Below are positions 8,531-17,692 of a DNA stretch of 56,666 nucleotides, in pieces (position 1 is the stretch's first letter; every line of letters starts with the position of its first letter). The stretch is taken from the NCBI GenBank assembly GCA_945787595.1, contig CALZJV010000013.1:1-56666 (forward strand), written 5' to 3'. The translations under genes were made by a program, and so were the position numbers. The notes beneath the pieces were generated by a model. It was given only the letters and a program-made list of their open reading frames with translations, had not been told where the DNA came from and searched no databases. Source of the stretch: an uncultured Desulfobacterales bacterium. GTDB lineage: Bacteria > Desulfobacterota > Desulfobacteria > Desulfobacterales > JAFDCJ01.

Positions 8531-9040
8531 TTATAGCGTTCCAGCAAATACGAAAGTGATCTTGAAACGACCGGAGCCGGTGTACACTGGCGATAATCAA
8601 AACCTAAATGTGAAGAAAAACTCTTTAACTCCTGTCTATGAAAAATATAACCACGACAAATCAAACCGGCTTTATCCATGTGTCCGCCGGAAAACAACGC
8701 ACGAATTTTGTACACTGATAATTCCTTTATATGATTAAGAATTTTAATGTAAAAGGTTGTGATGACTTATATCCATACAGAATAGCGGAAATCTTCACCT
8801 TTTTAGTTCTTCTGTTACCGGCCCCGCTGGCCGACGCTTTACAAATCAAAAAACCTGTTAAGCTCTGAAAGTTTTCTGATTTTTATCATTATACAATATT
8901 ATTTCAGCTGGTTAAAAAATAAAATACTCAAGTTCTCCCGACCTCTTATCTATCCTGAATACTGCAGTTCACAGATCTGGCATATCAATTGCTAATAATT
9001 GGACCTGAGGTGCCTCGCGCCAATTGCAATTGGTACATTC
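8531..9040. other. Intergenic stretch without recognisable gene
   Basis: About 500 bases of AT-rich sequence. A short frame near 8780-8870 reads FTFLVLLLPAPLADALQIKK, like the end of a signal peptide, but it is isolated and has no continuation. Nothing else is supported. Confidence 0.4.
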
Positions 9041-9118
9041 GTCCCTATCGTCTAGTTAGGCCCAGGATATCCCGTTCTCAGCGGGAAGACAGAGGTTCAA
9101 ATCCTCTTGGGGACGCCA
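9041..9118 (+). tRNA. tRNA-Glu (anticodon CTC)
   Basis: The sequence folds into a full cloverleaf: acceptor arms GTCCCTA/TGGGGAC, a TCCCG/CGGGA anticodon stem around loop TTCTCAG (anticodon CTC, reads GAG), a T arm AGAGG-TTCAAAT-CCTCT, and an encoded 3' CCA. The start GTCCCTATCGTCTAG is typical of bacterial tRNA-Glu. Confidence 0.9.
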
Positions 9119-9151
9119 TCAAAAATCAAAAGGTCAGGGACATCCCGGGTT

Positions 9152-9436
9152 TCATTCGAAATTCAACCTTTTTTCCCGAAGTGCAAAAGAGATTCTTCCA
9201 GCTTCAATCCAGGTCGTCAAACTTGCTTCAAATAATGGAAGCGCAAGCATACTTTCCAAAATAGCGTCAAATTCCGTTTTGATTTTAGCGCCCTGAAGTA
9301 ATTCGGTCAAAACGATGCCGGCGAGCACGGCTCTTCTATTCCGAAGAATGTGTTCAACAATTCTCCCTGTTTTTGAATTCGGTTTGTTGAAATTATCAAT
9401 CGAGGCTGAGGTGTCCACAAGTATATCAGACTTCAT
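9152..9436 (-). pseudogene. PIN-domain toxin (VapC-like), C-terminally truncated
   Basis: The 94-residue product starts MKSDILVDTSASIDNF, the PIN-domain opening with the first catalytic Asp, and carries the central ...RRAVLAGIVLTELLQGA segment with the conserved Glu. VapC RNases normally have about 130 residues and end with a second acidic cluster (usually DALIAA...). Here the frame stops at ALREKRLNFE, so the last third including at least one catalytic Asp is missing. The break is only about 35 bp from the 3' end of tRNA-Glu, a usual target for integration and excision. The start overlaps the end of the upstream antitoxin frame. Probably inactive. Confidence 0.7.
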
Positions 9437-9633
9437 TTAGTTCCATCTCTCCCAATTTTTTCCAATTGTCCTCTAAGTGAAGTTTGCCCTTAAGCTTCAG
9501 TAGCTTCTGTGTTTGCCTCTCCCGGACAAAGGCCTCAAGCACCTGATTTACGGTTTGTGACTTGTTTTTTGCGCCTGTGAGTGTCAACCACCTGTTTGAT
9601 GATATCGACCTTCAAGTTTAATGTGGTGCGCAT
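9426..9633 (-). pseudogene. VapB-like ribbon-helix-helix antitoxin with a frameshift
   Basis: AAGGAG precedes ATG 9633, which opens MRTTLNLKVDIIKQVVDT, the beta-strand and helix of a ribbon-helix-helix antitoxin. A single-base shift around 9575-9582 sends this frame to a stop after about 32 codons. In the next frame the expected sequence continues (TGAKNKSQTVNQVLEAFVRE, ending MELNEV) and its TGA overlaps the ATG of the PIN toxin, the usual coupling of vapBC pairs. Either a sequencing error or a dead antitoxin; since the toxin is truncated too, decay of the pair is plausible. The gene is small and easily missed. Confidence 0.65.
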
Positions 9634-9700
9634 AATTATCTCCTTAGATATTATGAAAATATTATATTATAACGTTTTATGATATCAACCACAAAAATAA

Positions 9701-9886
9701 TTACCAAAAATGAGTGTTTAGCTCGACATTCTGCCCTTCACGGGCGAGGATAAACCTCGCCCCAACAGATGAATATTCAACCGACAGGTAGGGGCGGGGG
9801 TTTATCCCCGACCAGATCAGTTTCCCGGTTTGGACATCATAAAGATTGGTCTCAACATAAACAACTTCACATTCTATCTTATCCAT
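9701..9886 (-). pseudogene. Short lipoprotein-like fragment
   Basis: The 61-codon frame has VETNLYDVQTGKLIWSG near its start, a phrase common near the C-terminus of small periplasmic lipoproteins. The rest is an extragenic repeat (inverted 'aggataaacctcgcccc' and 'ggggtttatccccg'). It is probably a remnant, not a functional gene. Confidence 0.3.
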
Positions 9887-10117
9887 TCTACCAAGATTTA
9901 GCGCTGATTTAGCGCTGATTTAATGATTACCATTTGAAATTATCGAATATTTAAGTTATTTTGTGCATATTCGCCCAAGGTGGCACAACAACCAACCGAC
10001 AATACCTCGGATCAAGGACAAGGGACGCGGCAAAAATTGAAAGGAAGTTTCAAGAAGCTATCGCAGGATACAAAAATTTGAAGTGATGTAACGATTGAGA
10101 CATCAGCGGAGGTAGAA

Positions 10118-11122
10118 ATGACAAATTTATTCAACAAAGGAACATTAAGATCAGGGAAAATTCGGCATATGTTATGCCTGTCCTTGGTTGTTGTCCTCTT
10201 GACGGCTTGGGCTAAACCGGCTGGCGCAGTCTCGAAACCTGTGGCCAAGGTCAACGGCACGGTTCTGACGGAGGCCGATTTAGAGGAAGCCCTGAATGAA
10301 ATCATGCCGGCCGGCGTGTTCCACGGCGGATTCTCCTCCAAAAAAAGGGAGCAATACAGACCCCAGGCTTTTGAAAAAATGATCGAAAAAGAGCTCTTTT
10401 ATCAGGAGGCTGTTAAAAAGGGTCTGAAGGCCGATGAAGAGGTCATCAAAACGGAAAGAGATCGGACCATCAAACGGCTGGGCGGCAAGAAAAAATTTAA
10501 GGCGGCTTTGAAAAAGGCGGATCTTACCGATAAACAATACCAGGAAAGGCTGAAGAAAAAGCATCTCGTCAAACACCTGATCACCGTCGAACTTGAAGAC
10601 AAGGCCCAGGCAAGTGATGAAGAAGTCAAGGCCTATTACGTCAAAAACAAGAAAAAATTTATGCGGCCCGAGGCCCGGCGGCTGACGCACATTCTGATCT
10701 CCGTTAAACCGGAGGCAACGGCGGAAGAGTGGAAGGCAAAAAAAGCCCGCGCCCAGGAAGTGATCGACAAAATCAACGCCGGCCAGGATATGTCGGCGGT
10801 TGCATCGGACTATTCAGATGGCCCTTACCGGGTCAAGGGTGGAGATCTCGGTCTGGTCCACAGAGGACGGCTTTATCCACCTCTTGAAAAAGAAGTATTT
10901 CAACTTGAGCCGGGTCGGTTAAGCGGGATAATCGAAACGATTTACGGCTACCACGTCGCCAGGGTGGAGGAGGTGAAGCCGCAGGAACAAATGAGGGAAC
11001 AAATGAGGCTGGAAGATGTTTACCCGAGTGTCCAAAAGGAGTTGACGGAAAAGAATGAAAAGCAGCTACGGGAGGCCCTGACCACAAGACTCAGGGGAAA
11101 TGCCCAAATTGAAGTAGATTGA
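10118..11122 (+). CDS. Periplasmic parvulin-type peptidyl-prolyl cis-trans isomerase (PpiC/SurA-like)
   Basis: The 334-residue protein has an N-terminal signal sequence (cleavage near AGA-V, residue 37), a SurA N-terminal-like chaperone segment (VAKVNGTVLTEADLEEAL onwards, about 40-165, very Lys-rich), and a parvulin domain (about 185-285) with the family landmarks RRLTHILISV, SDGPYRVKGGDLGLV and GYHVARVEEV. These enzymes isomerise X-Pro bonds and guide outer-membrane or secreted proteins. PpiC-type proteins often accompany outer-membrane cytochrome conduits in Desulfobacterota and Geobacter, so it may help fold the secreted multihemes here; that link is inference because its direct neighbours are not cytochromes. 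Residues 290-297 contain a 12-bp tandem duplication (EQMREQMR) that keeps the frame. Confidence 0.9.
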   Translation: MTNLFNKGTLRSGKIRHMLCLSLVVVLLTAWAKPAGAVSKPVAKVNGTVLTEADLEEALNEIMPAGVFHGGFSSKKREQYRPQAFEKMIEKELFYQEAVKKGLKADEEVIKTERDRTIKRLGGKKKFKAALKKADLTDKQYQERLKKKHLVKHLITVELEDKAQASDEEVKAYYVKNKKKFMRPEARRLTHILISVKPEATAEEWKAKKARAQEVIDKINAGQDMSAVASDYSDGPYRVKGGDLGLVHRGRLYPPLEKEVFQLEPGRLSGIIETIYGYHVARVEEVKPQEQMREQMRLEDVYPSVQKELTEKNEKQLREALTTRLRGNAQIEVD

Positions 11123-11262
11123 TTGTTTAGATCGCATTTGGATAAATAATGGAAGTTACTCCGATACAACGGCAGTTGCATCCCCCAGGTAGGTGGTGCC
11201 AAGGATAACGGCCGCGCAAGCGATCCCAACGCAAAAAACGAAAGGCAAGGAAAACATTCACT

Positions 11263-13509
11263 TCAATTGTTGCCAGCGTTCAACGAAGTCAACTGCTCAA
11301 GATGCGTTTTGGCCTTTTGCCGCCAGGGACTCCGCGGGTGTTTCTCGAGAAATTCCTGCCACCTGCGGACTGCTGCCTCGGCTTTTCCTTCCCTTTGCAA
11401 GGCCAGGGCCAGGCCGAAAAGGGCCGCTTCGTTGTTGGATGACGCCTTCAAGGCCCGGTGATGTATCTCCGCCGCCTTTTGATAGCGATGGGAGTCGATA
11501 TAGAGGTAGCCGAGGTTTACCAAGCTCGCCACCTGTTGCGGATTTTGTTTCAAAACCTCCAGATACGCCTTTTCCGCCCCATCGTTGTGGCCGCTCTGGT
11601 ATAGACTTGTGGCCAGCAAAAAGAGAAGTTCGCCATCGTCCTTGAAGCGCATGGCTTCCTTCACCAGTGCCGTGGCCTTGTCCCATTCCTTCAGCCGCAC
11701 AGCCAGATTGCCGCCGCGGCGCCCGAGGTCATAGTGGACAAAGGCTAGTCGAGGATTTACACGGCCGGCGAGGAGGTATTGTTCTAGGGCCTCAGCACCC
11801 CTCCCCGAAACCTCCAGAAAAAAAGCGAGGAGAAAATGAGCCTGAAAGCTGTGAGGGGCCAGTGTCACAGCACGTCGGAGCTCATTTTCAACCCTTGGGG
11901 CCATTGGACTCCGTGCATACTCGATTAAATAGGAAAAATCAAAGGTTTCGGGGTGCAGTAGGGCCAGGAAGGTAAGATCTTTCATCTTCTCTGGAGGAAG
12001 TGCGTTATTGCCGATATACAGCAGGACATTGTCGTCGAAGTAAGCAAGCCGGAAATCTTTAGCGCGGCTGAAGTAGGCGGCAAGACGTCTGTCCTTGCGG
12101 CTTAGAATCGCCGCCCTGATATCAAATCGATTGAAGAGTGCCTCGATCTCCGTTTCAGTCATTGTGTTCAACTGCGCCATCAATTCGAGTTGCGCGTCAA
12201 GATAGCGGCCATCCAGAAAAATCTTCCTTTCAGGCTGTTTCCATAAAAGATAACCGCCAATCGGCCAAGAGTTGTAGATGTTGCCTTGCGGATCGAGCTC
12301 TCTGAGAAAATGCACCGCTGCTTCCGGGAAGCGGGTTTCGTTGATACCAAGGCCAAAACGGTGGACCGTGTAATCAGCAAAGGACCGCTTGAAGATGAGT
12401 GTGCCACCGACTGCGAGAAGAAGAATTGCGAGAGCAGCCTGGAGACCGCGCCTCGAGCGCCATTTTTTCCCCGGAATCCTGTCCAGTATTGCCTGTAAGT
12501 TGTAGCCGAGGATGGGTGCCTGAAGGATGGCAGCCAAAGCGACGAAGCGCACACCCTGGATTGCGAGATAGGATGTCGCCGCAAAGACCAGCAAATGAAA
12601 TAGCCGGGCTCTGCGAAATGCCAAAACAAAGCTTATGGCCGTGGCAAACATAAGAGTCCAGAAAAGAGGGTGCATCCCCCAAGTGAGCGCCATATGCTCT
12701 TCAACTTGAAAGGTATCAGCAACGTTTTTGAGAGCAAAGTCCGCAACTATCCACTGAAGTAGATCAATGCCGAATGGGTTCAGAAAGGTGATACCGCAAA
12801 GAAGTACAAAGACGAGCATTGAAAAAGTCGGCCATTTTGTGTTTGCGTCTTTTTTTTGAATGCGTCTATAACCGGCCGCCAGCAATTCTTCGATCAAAAG
12901 GCATCCCGTCAACACCAGACCGAGAAAGAAACTGCCGTGAAGGTTGACCCACAGCAGCATTAGCGGCAGAAGCCACAGGAGTTTTAGGTTCCGCTGCCCG
13001 CCGCCAAAGGAGAGCACCCAAAAAAAAGCAGCAGACAGAAAAAACATGAAAACATGCGGTCGAAGAAGAAAGCGAAAATGCCCGATGAAGACTGCCAACA
13101 ACACCATGACAACCGCGAGTAAGGGATTTACATTTTGCCTGAGCATGAGGCGAAATGTAATAAAAAAAGCTGCACCAATGATTAAGGCCTTGAAGAGGAT
13201 CAACCCATCAAAACCACCGATACCAAATATGGCGGCAAACAATACGTCTGAGAACCAGTAGTGGGGTGCCCAGGCCGCATCGGGAGTGGTAAACGTAAAA
13301 GGATCGGTCTGCGGGATCTTTCCGGTTTCGAGAATCCATTGGCCGGTCTTAAGGTGCCACCAAATGTCATTGTTGTGTACCTTTTCGACTGCCATAAGGA
13401 GCGCAAAGGTAATAACTAAAAAAGAAAGCAGACTCATTAACTCAGATTCTTTGGTTTTCAAATGATTAGATGCCATAGGCCATCGGTCATGTATCAAATG
13501 CGCACGCAA
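11263..13509 (-). CDS. Polytopic GT-C-like membrane protein with C-terminal TPR repeats
   Basis: The 748-residue protein starts with about ten predicted membrane helices (residues 25-370) and, in its first periplasmic loop, the motif NDIWWHLKTGQWILETGKIP followed by DPFTFT, typical of a widespread uncharacterised GT-C-fold family. A soluble domain follows with NIYNSWPIGGYLLW and FLDGRYLD, then at least five TPR-like units (about 540-740). GT-C enzymes transfer sugars from lipid carriers, but no activity has been fixed for this family. The gene follows a DPM1-like glycosyltransferase by 50 bp on the same strand, which could provide the polyprenyl-phosphate sugar donor. The true start may be residue 12 or 25 (MASNHL, MSLLSF). 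Confidence 0.75.
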   Translation of the reverse strand: MRAHLIHDRWPMASNHLKTKESELMSLLSFLVITFALLMAVEKVHNNDIWWHLKTGQWILETGKIPQTDPFTFTTPDAAWAPHYWFSDVLFAAIFGIGGFDGLILFKALIIGAAFFITFRLMLRQNVNPLLAVVMVLLAVFIGHFRFLLRPHVFMFFLSAAFFWVLSFGGGQRNLKLLWLLPLMLLWVNLHGSFFLGLVLTGCLLIEELLAAGYRRIQKKDANTKWPTFSMLVFVLLCGITFLNPFGIDLLQWIVADFALKNVADTFQVEEHMALTWGMHPLFWTLMFATAISFVLAFRRARLFHLLVFAATSYLAIQGVRFVALAAILQAPILGYNLQAILDRIPGKKWRSRRGLQAALAILLLAVGGTLIFKRSFADYTVHRFGLGINETRFPEAAVHFLRELDPQGNIYNSWPIGGYLLWKQPERKIFLDGRYLDAQLELMAQLNTMTETEIEALFNRFDIRAAILSRKDRRLAAYFSRAKDFRLAYFDDNVLLYIGNNALPPEKMKDLTFLALLHPETFDFSYLIEYARSPMAPRVENELRRAVTLAPHSFQAHFLLAFFLEVSGRGAEALEQYLLAGRVNPRLAFVHYDLGRRGGNLAVRLKEWDKATALVKEAMRFKDDGELLFLLATSLYQSGHNDGAEKAYLEVLKQNPQQVASLVNLGYLYIDSHRYQKAAEIHHRALKASSNNEAALFGLALALQREGKAEAAVRRWQEFLEKHPRSPWRQKAKTHLEQLTSLNAGNN

Positions 13510-13558
13510 CTATGAGTATGGTCTGTTGAGTGAGCGTGGCTCCAGGTTCAATTGGTCC

Positions 13559-14332
13559 TCAGCGCTGCTTAGTCGAGCGTTGTTGCTTTGGTAGATTGTA
13601 TTCACCCTTTATTAGGCGGTATTTCGTTTTAACAAGGTCCATTAGAACTCGAATAAAACCATTGGGACCGGAGAAAGTGATGCTTGAGCCCTTTTCATTA
13701 TGCCATTTTACGGGCATTTGTTTAACTTTAAACCCCAGCTTGTGAGCCAGAATAACCAATTCAAAATCAAACCCGAAACGATCTACCACCATTCGAGTGG
13801 CAATTTCCCGAGCTGCACACTGAGAGAGCATCTTAAAGCCGCACTGGGTATCTGCGTTACCCCAAAGACCTAACGTTGCCCTGATAAGCAAATTGCCCAT
13901 GTCTCCCATCAATTCACGGTACCTCGGCTGATGTATCTCAATCTCAGCACCTTCGATATCCCGCGATGCAATTACGACATCAAATCCGTTTTGACCTGCT
14001 TGCAAGAATTCATCAACATGCTCTATGGGCGTAGAACCGTCTGCATCGGTATAGAGTCGATACGCTCCTTTTGCCTGAAGAAGTCCTTTGCGAACTACAT
14101 ATCCTTTTCCGTGATTGATGTCATCGTCAATTACCAGCAGATTCTTTAAGCGGTTTACATAATTTTTGGCAACCTCACCGGTATTGTTCGGTGATCCATC
14201 CACGATTACGAGGATTTCATAACGGAAATCTTTAGGACGTAAGTGGTGCTCGATTTCTAAAAGGGTGCGCCCAAGGAGTTCTCCTTCGGTGTATGCTGGA
14301 ATGATTACCGACAAATAAGGGTCATTTCCCAT
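13559..14332 (-). CDS. Family 2 glycosyltransferase, dolichyl/polyprenyl-phosphate sugar synthase-like
   Basis: The 257-residue enzyme has the GT2 fold: LSVIIPAYTEGELLGRTL (7-24), VIVDGSPNNT with the first acidic cluster, GKGYVVRKGLLQAKGAYRLY and the metal-binding TDADGS (about 95-100), and FGFDFELVILAHKLGFKV near the C-terminus. The pattern is that of DPM1/ALG5-type enzymes that load a sugar onto polyprenyl phosphate; no C-terminal membrane helix is visible. It lies upstream of the GT-C-like gene in a likely two-gene operon. The sugar cannot be predicted. Confidence 0.85.
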   Translation of the reverse strand: MGNDPYLSVIIPAYTEGELLGRTLLEIEHHLRPKDFRYEILVIVDGSPNNTGEVAKNYVNRLKNLLVIDDDINHGKGYVVRKGLLQAKGAYRLYTDADGSTPIEHVDEFLQAGQNGFDVVIASRDIEGAEIEIHQPRYRELMGDMGNLLIRATLGLWGNADTQCGFKMLSQCAAREIATRMVVDRFGFDFELVILAHKLGFKVKQMPVKWHNEKGSSITFSGPNGFIRVLMDLVKTKYRLIKGEYNLPKQQRSTKQR

Positions 14333-14496
14333 TATCGTTGCTTGGACATTTTTGAGGTTTAAATTCTTACACGTTCATTCTGCGAGTTTATCTCTCGCCT
14401 TTACGTTGAAGCCACGAAATCCATGATAGGCCCACAAATCCAAAATCCCTCCAGGGCCGCTTCCAGCCCGTAGGCTTACACGCCGGAGGCCACAAT

Positions 14497-14597
14497 CCCT
14501 GGCCCAGACCTGATTTATCGTAGCATGTTTATGATCTCCTACTTATAAAGCGCATCGGTTTTGGTAATATACTATTGAAGCCGTCGCGCCAGGGCGG
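14497..14597. repeat. Dispersed element with CCCTGG...CCAGGG ends, copy 2
   Basis: Its first 20 bases equal 7897-7916 exactly and its end (ccgtcgcgccagggcgg) matches 7978-7994. The middle is diverged but shares 'atgatctcct'-like text. Confidence 0.55.
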
Positions 14598-14660
14598 GCT
14601 AAAAAAGCGCATCGGTTTTGGTAATATACTATTGAAGCCGTCGCGCCAGGGCGGGCTAAA
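14547..14660. repeat. 57-bp exact tandem duplication
   Basis: Bases 14547-14603 and 14604-14660 are identical. The unit contains the right end of the dispersed element above. It lies outside any gene. Confidence 0.95.
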
Positions 14661-14974
14661 ACCCCAAATTATGAGCAATGACTCGATTGGAAAAAAAACG
14701 GGATGATTTTGTAAAAGCGAATTCACCATCTCCCTATCATACTGTAAAAGTAAGACCAAAATCAACAAATAATGAACAATCTATACCCTCTTGTCCGGCC
14801 TCAATAAGATAGCTGAAAGATACGGGTAAAGCATTATGCGGTTTACCTCGGAAGCCCGCGAGCTTGAAAATGTCATTAAGTATTCAGGTGCTTTGTCCGT
14901 AAATATAAAAGAATCGTTAAATGGACTAAGATGATTTCGAGAGCCGCTGAAAGGACTGCTAAAAAAATAAAACT

Positions 14975-15199
14975 ATGCGCTACGGGTGGGTTGCCTTTTT
15001 TCTTATTTCGATTGGATTAATCTCTATAACTTACGGGTCTACGGGGGAATTGTTTCAATCATCTTTGAAAGAGCCGCATAGATTTTCGAACAAGGAATAC
15101 TACGCTTGCCATGTGGATGCGGTCAAAGATCCCGGCAGCCTTAAACCGATGTTCAATTCCAGATGCGTCGGCTGTCATGCCGACCTGAAACAGCCCTAG
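14975..15199 (+). pseudogene. Truncated copy of the heptaheme cytochrome at 16160-16975
   Basis: The 74 residues repeat the N-terminus of the downstream gene: signal peptide, then FSNKEYYACHVDAVKDPGSL and MFNSRCVGCHADLKQP, stopping where the full protein continues QQHPIDISPN. The first heme motif is degraded (CDMCH became YYACH) and only CVGCH remains. It is therefore a partial gene duplication that has lost its heme domain, separated from the parent by one oppositely oriented TPR gene. Confidence 0.8.
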
Positions 15200-15206
15200 C
15201 CGCATC

Positions 15207-15836
15207 CTACTGATTGGCGCCTCCCATCTGTTTGCTCTGTTTCTTCAACTGCTGGACCATTTCATCCAGCGATTGACCGGTGGGAGCCATGGCAATGGGA
15301 TTTACCTCCAGCAATTCTTCCCAGGCCCTTATGGCGTTGTCAATATCGTTGAGATCATGTAAATAAACAATCCCCTTGTTTAATCGAGAGGGCTCATGCT
15401 TGGGATCCACCTCGATGGCTTTGTTAAATGCATCGAGTGCCTCGCGCGGTTTGCCGCTGCGTCGATACATGATGCCCAGATCGGTCCAGACATTGGCATT
15501 ACCCGGTTTAATTTCCAGAGACTTGCGGTAAGCACTAATCGATTTTTCATATTGATCCGTATCGAAGTAGGAATTTCCCAGCTTAATCCAGGCTTCAACA
15601 TTGTCGGGATTTGACCGGGTTTGCTTTTCAAGTGCGGCAATCATATTTGCCGGGCCGGATTCAGCCGTTTTTGGCGGCGATGCCGGGGGCCGAGCGGGCG
15701 TATCCACCGTATCAGTCTTAAACACGGCAAACATCACGCCGCCGAAAAAACCCACCGCCAGAGCCAGCAGTGTAACCAGCCACAAAGTTTCTTTACGAAC
15801 GTACTGTGTATTCGTATTTTTTGATTTTTTCGCCAT
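15207..15836 (-). CDS. Membrane-anchored TPR protein
   Basis: The 209-residue protein has a short basic N-terminus, one membrane helix (about 17-40: TLWLVTLLALAVGFFGGVMF), a Pro-rich linker, and three to four TPR units (65-180; VEAWIKLGNSYFDTDQYEKS, ANVWTDLGIMYRRSGKPREA). The design matches CcmH/NrfG-type TPR proteins and other periplasmic scaffolds, so a role in cytochrome c maturation or assembly is possible given the setting but is not proven. It lies head-on between a cytochrome and its truncated copy. Confidence 0.8.
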   Translation of the reverse strand: MAKKSKNTNTQYVRKETLWLVTLLALAVGFFGGVMFAVFKTDTVDTPARPPASPPKTAESGPANMIAALEKQTRSNPDNVEAWIKLGNSYFDTDQYEKSISAYRKSLEIKPGNANVWTDLGIMYRRSGKPREALDAFNKAIEVDPKHEPSRLNKGIVYLHDLNDIDNAIRAWEELLEVNPIAMAPTGQSLDEMVQQLKKQSKQMGGANQ

Positions 15837-16159
15837 GGCGTTTCCAATGTAAGCTCAAAGCTCAACGTAATTAAAGCGTTCTATTCTCATTCGTTCTGAT
15901 ACTCGTAACGAAAATCTTAATTAATTCTTTTCTGTTTTTTCATCTTTTCCCATTCAACATTCGATGTTGGACGTTCGATGTTCATTTTTTTCTAAGCAAA
16001 CCTTCCACAGTCCCGCGGCGTAAAAATAATTCAACGCTTTTGTCCCAAAACCCTCCATCTTGAACCCGTGAACGGTCATAAAATCTCCTTAAGTTTTTGG
16101 GTGCTATGCCGAAAAATAAAAAAGAATCGTTCCATGGATATAATAAATTTGAGTGTTGG

Positions 16160-16975
16160 ATGAAAAGTAAAGCTATGCGACATTGGTATCTTGCCTTTAT
16201 CATTATTTCAATTTCAATTGGATTAATTCCCACAGGCTACAGTTCTACGGCGGGATTAAATCAAACATCTTTAATAGAGCTGCATCGATTTTCAAAAAGA
16301 GAATGCGACATGTGTCATGTGGATGTGATCAAAGATCCCGGCAGCCTTAAAGCGATGTTCAATTCCAGATGCGTGGGCTGTCATGCCGACCTGAAACAGC
16401 CCCAGCAGCATCCTATTGATATCTCACCAAATATTTTATTGCCCGAGGATATGCCCCTGGTGAATGGCAAGCTGGGTTGCATAACCTGTCACTTTTTTCA
16501 TCCGTTTTCCGATAAGTATAAAAACCGCAGCGGCAACCTCCTCAGACGGCCCGGCAAGGGGGCTTTATTTTGTGCCGCATGTCACCAAATCGATGTGAAA
16601 GGGCATCTCGTTTTTGAAAACATTCACCGGGATTCATATCGCCTGTCAGCCAGAAACAGCAGGTTGGATGTTTATACCCTTCAATGTGTCGAGTGTCACG
16701 ATAGATATCTTGACAGATCTTTTGGCTCCGATGCGGCGGGTAAGCGGAGCCGCTTCAATGAGCTGTCGAACCATCCTGTCGGAGTTTTGCTTGATCGCGT
16801 TGCCGTTAAGAAACCACGTAATTTCAACCCTCCCCATGCGCTCCCCAAAGAAATAAGACTTTTCAACGGCAAAATCGGTTGTGGTACCTGTCACAATGCC
16901 TTTTCAAACGAGAAATCCATGCTGGTGGTGAACAACTGGCGAAGCCGCTTGTGCCTGAAGTGCCATAAAAAATGA
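16160..16975 (+). CDS. Periplasmic heptaheme cytochrome c
   Basis: The frame opens at 16097, but ATG 16160 is preferred because it begins directly with the signal sequence (MKSKAMRHWYLAFIIISIS). The mature part has seven CxxCH motifs: CDMCH, CVGCH, CITCH, CAACH, CVECH, CGTCH and CLKCH, in the arrangement of the doubled-CxxCH/cytochrome c7 family (phrases KLGCITCHFFHPF and KIGCGTCHNAF recur). No lipobox or C-terminal anchor. It is probably a periplasmic electron carrier. The next gene on this strand is more than 20 kb away, so it is a single-gene unit. A truncated copy lies at 14975-15199. Confidence 0.88.
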   Translation: MKSKAMRHWYLAFIIISISIGLIPTGYSSTAGLNQTSLIELHRFSKRECDMCHVDVIKDPGSLKAMFNSRCVGCHADLKQPQQHPIDISPNILLPEDMPLVNGKLGCITCHFFHPFSDKYKNRSGNLLRRPGKGALFCAACHQIDVKGHLVFENIHRDSYRLSARNSRLDVYTLQCVECHDRYLDRSFGSDAAGKRSRFNELSNHPVGVLLDRVAVKKPRNFNPPHALPKEIRLFNGKIGCGTCHNAFSNEKSMLVVNNWRSRLCLKCHKK

Positions 16976-17370
16976 TTGGTTCAGAGTTCAAGGTTCAGAG
17001 GTTCAGGGGTTCTGGGTTAAGCCCAGCCGCCGGTCTGATCGAAAAAAAACTTAACGGCATGAACTTTCCATTTTCTGACAGGATCAACCAGACTTCGCTA
17101 AAAAGCTTCACTCCGCCAGGCAAGATGGACAGAATATAGCCACACCAAACCAAAAAAATCCTGATAATTCTTTAAATCCAAACCTCGTTGAATAGTTTAC
17201 TGGTTGAATGGTTGATTAGATAAATTATAGTCATAATTTTAGAATGTTACGATTGCTAAAACATGAAATGTCTAAAATTTTTTGCAAATAGGGGATAAAT
17301 CCATATTTACAACTACTTAACCAATCAACTAATCAACCAATCAACGATATCTGAAATCCTATCTAAATGA
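16976..17370. repeat. Intergenic repeats, including a segment shared (inverted) with 45002-45100
   Basis: The sequence at 17250-17352 is the reverse complement, with few changes, of 45002-45100 (gttgattggttgattagttg...tatggatttatccc). The flanking text 'gttcagagttcaaggttcagaggttc' is another dispersed repeat, also near 7735 and 55743. No gene is seen. Confidence 0.6.
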
Positions 17371-17571
17371 ATGAATTTGCTAATAACCATAGAAGGGCGA
17401 GCGAAATTCCAATTTCACCACGAAGAAAATATTAAGGCTGCGATAAATGTAGGTGTAAAAAGTATACCACCATTATTTATTAATGGAAGGGGTCTTCGAG
17501 GTGTTTCAAAGCCATGGATGCTAAATGAAATTCTGCAATACGGTAAGAAGAATCTTGTCCCAACTAGATGA
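17371..17571 (+). pseudogene. Thioredoxin-fold (DsbA-like) C-terminal fragment
   Basis: The 66-codon frame contains INVGVKSIPPLFINGRGLRG, the cis-Pro segment of thioredoxin-fold proteins (normally GVxSTPTFFINGxxxxG), then a terminal helix. The catalytic CxxC half is absent and no upstream frame supplies it, so this appears to be a remnant. The assignment rests on one motif. Confidence 0.35.
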
Positions 17572-17692
17572 TCCAGGACTTCTCGCCTTTAGCTGCAGGA
17601 GGGGGTCTACTTTTGACCTTTAGGGCCTCGGAAGTAAAGAATCCGAGCCCAGAGGGTCCGGCTTTGGTTTGCCCCCAAAGGGGGTCCTGGAT
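17571..17692. repeat. Small element with 9-bp perfect inverted ends
   Basis: atccaggac at 17571-17579 and gtcctggat at 17684-17692 are perfect inverted repeats enclosing 104 bp of noncoding sequence. It resembles a MITE or REP element. Confidence 0.4.

Larger units (their letters stand above)
14333..14974. other. Intergenic repeats
   Basis: No gene is supported. The stretch holds copy 2 of the CCCTGG...CCAGGG element (14497-14597) and a 57-bp exact tandem duplication. The frame 14529-14768 merely translates the duplication twice. Confidence 0.5.

Noticed and set aside
9978..9995. TGGCAC near 9980 as a sigma54 site for the PPIase gene.
   Set aside because: The expected TTGC at -12 is absent (CCAA instead).
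14529..14768. 79-codon minus-strand frame with an internal repeated peptide.
   Set aside because: The repeat is just the 57-bp tandem duplication read in frame (57 is divisible by 3); no signal of a gene.
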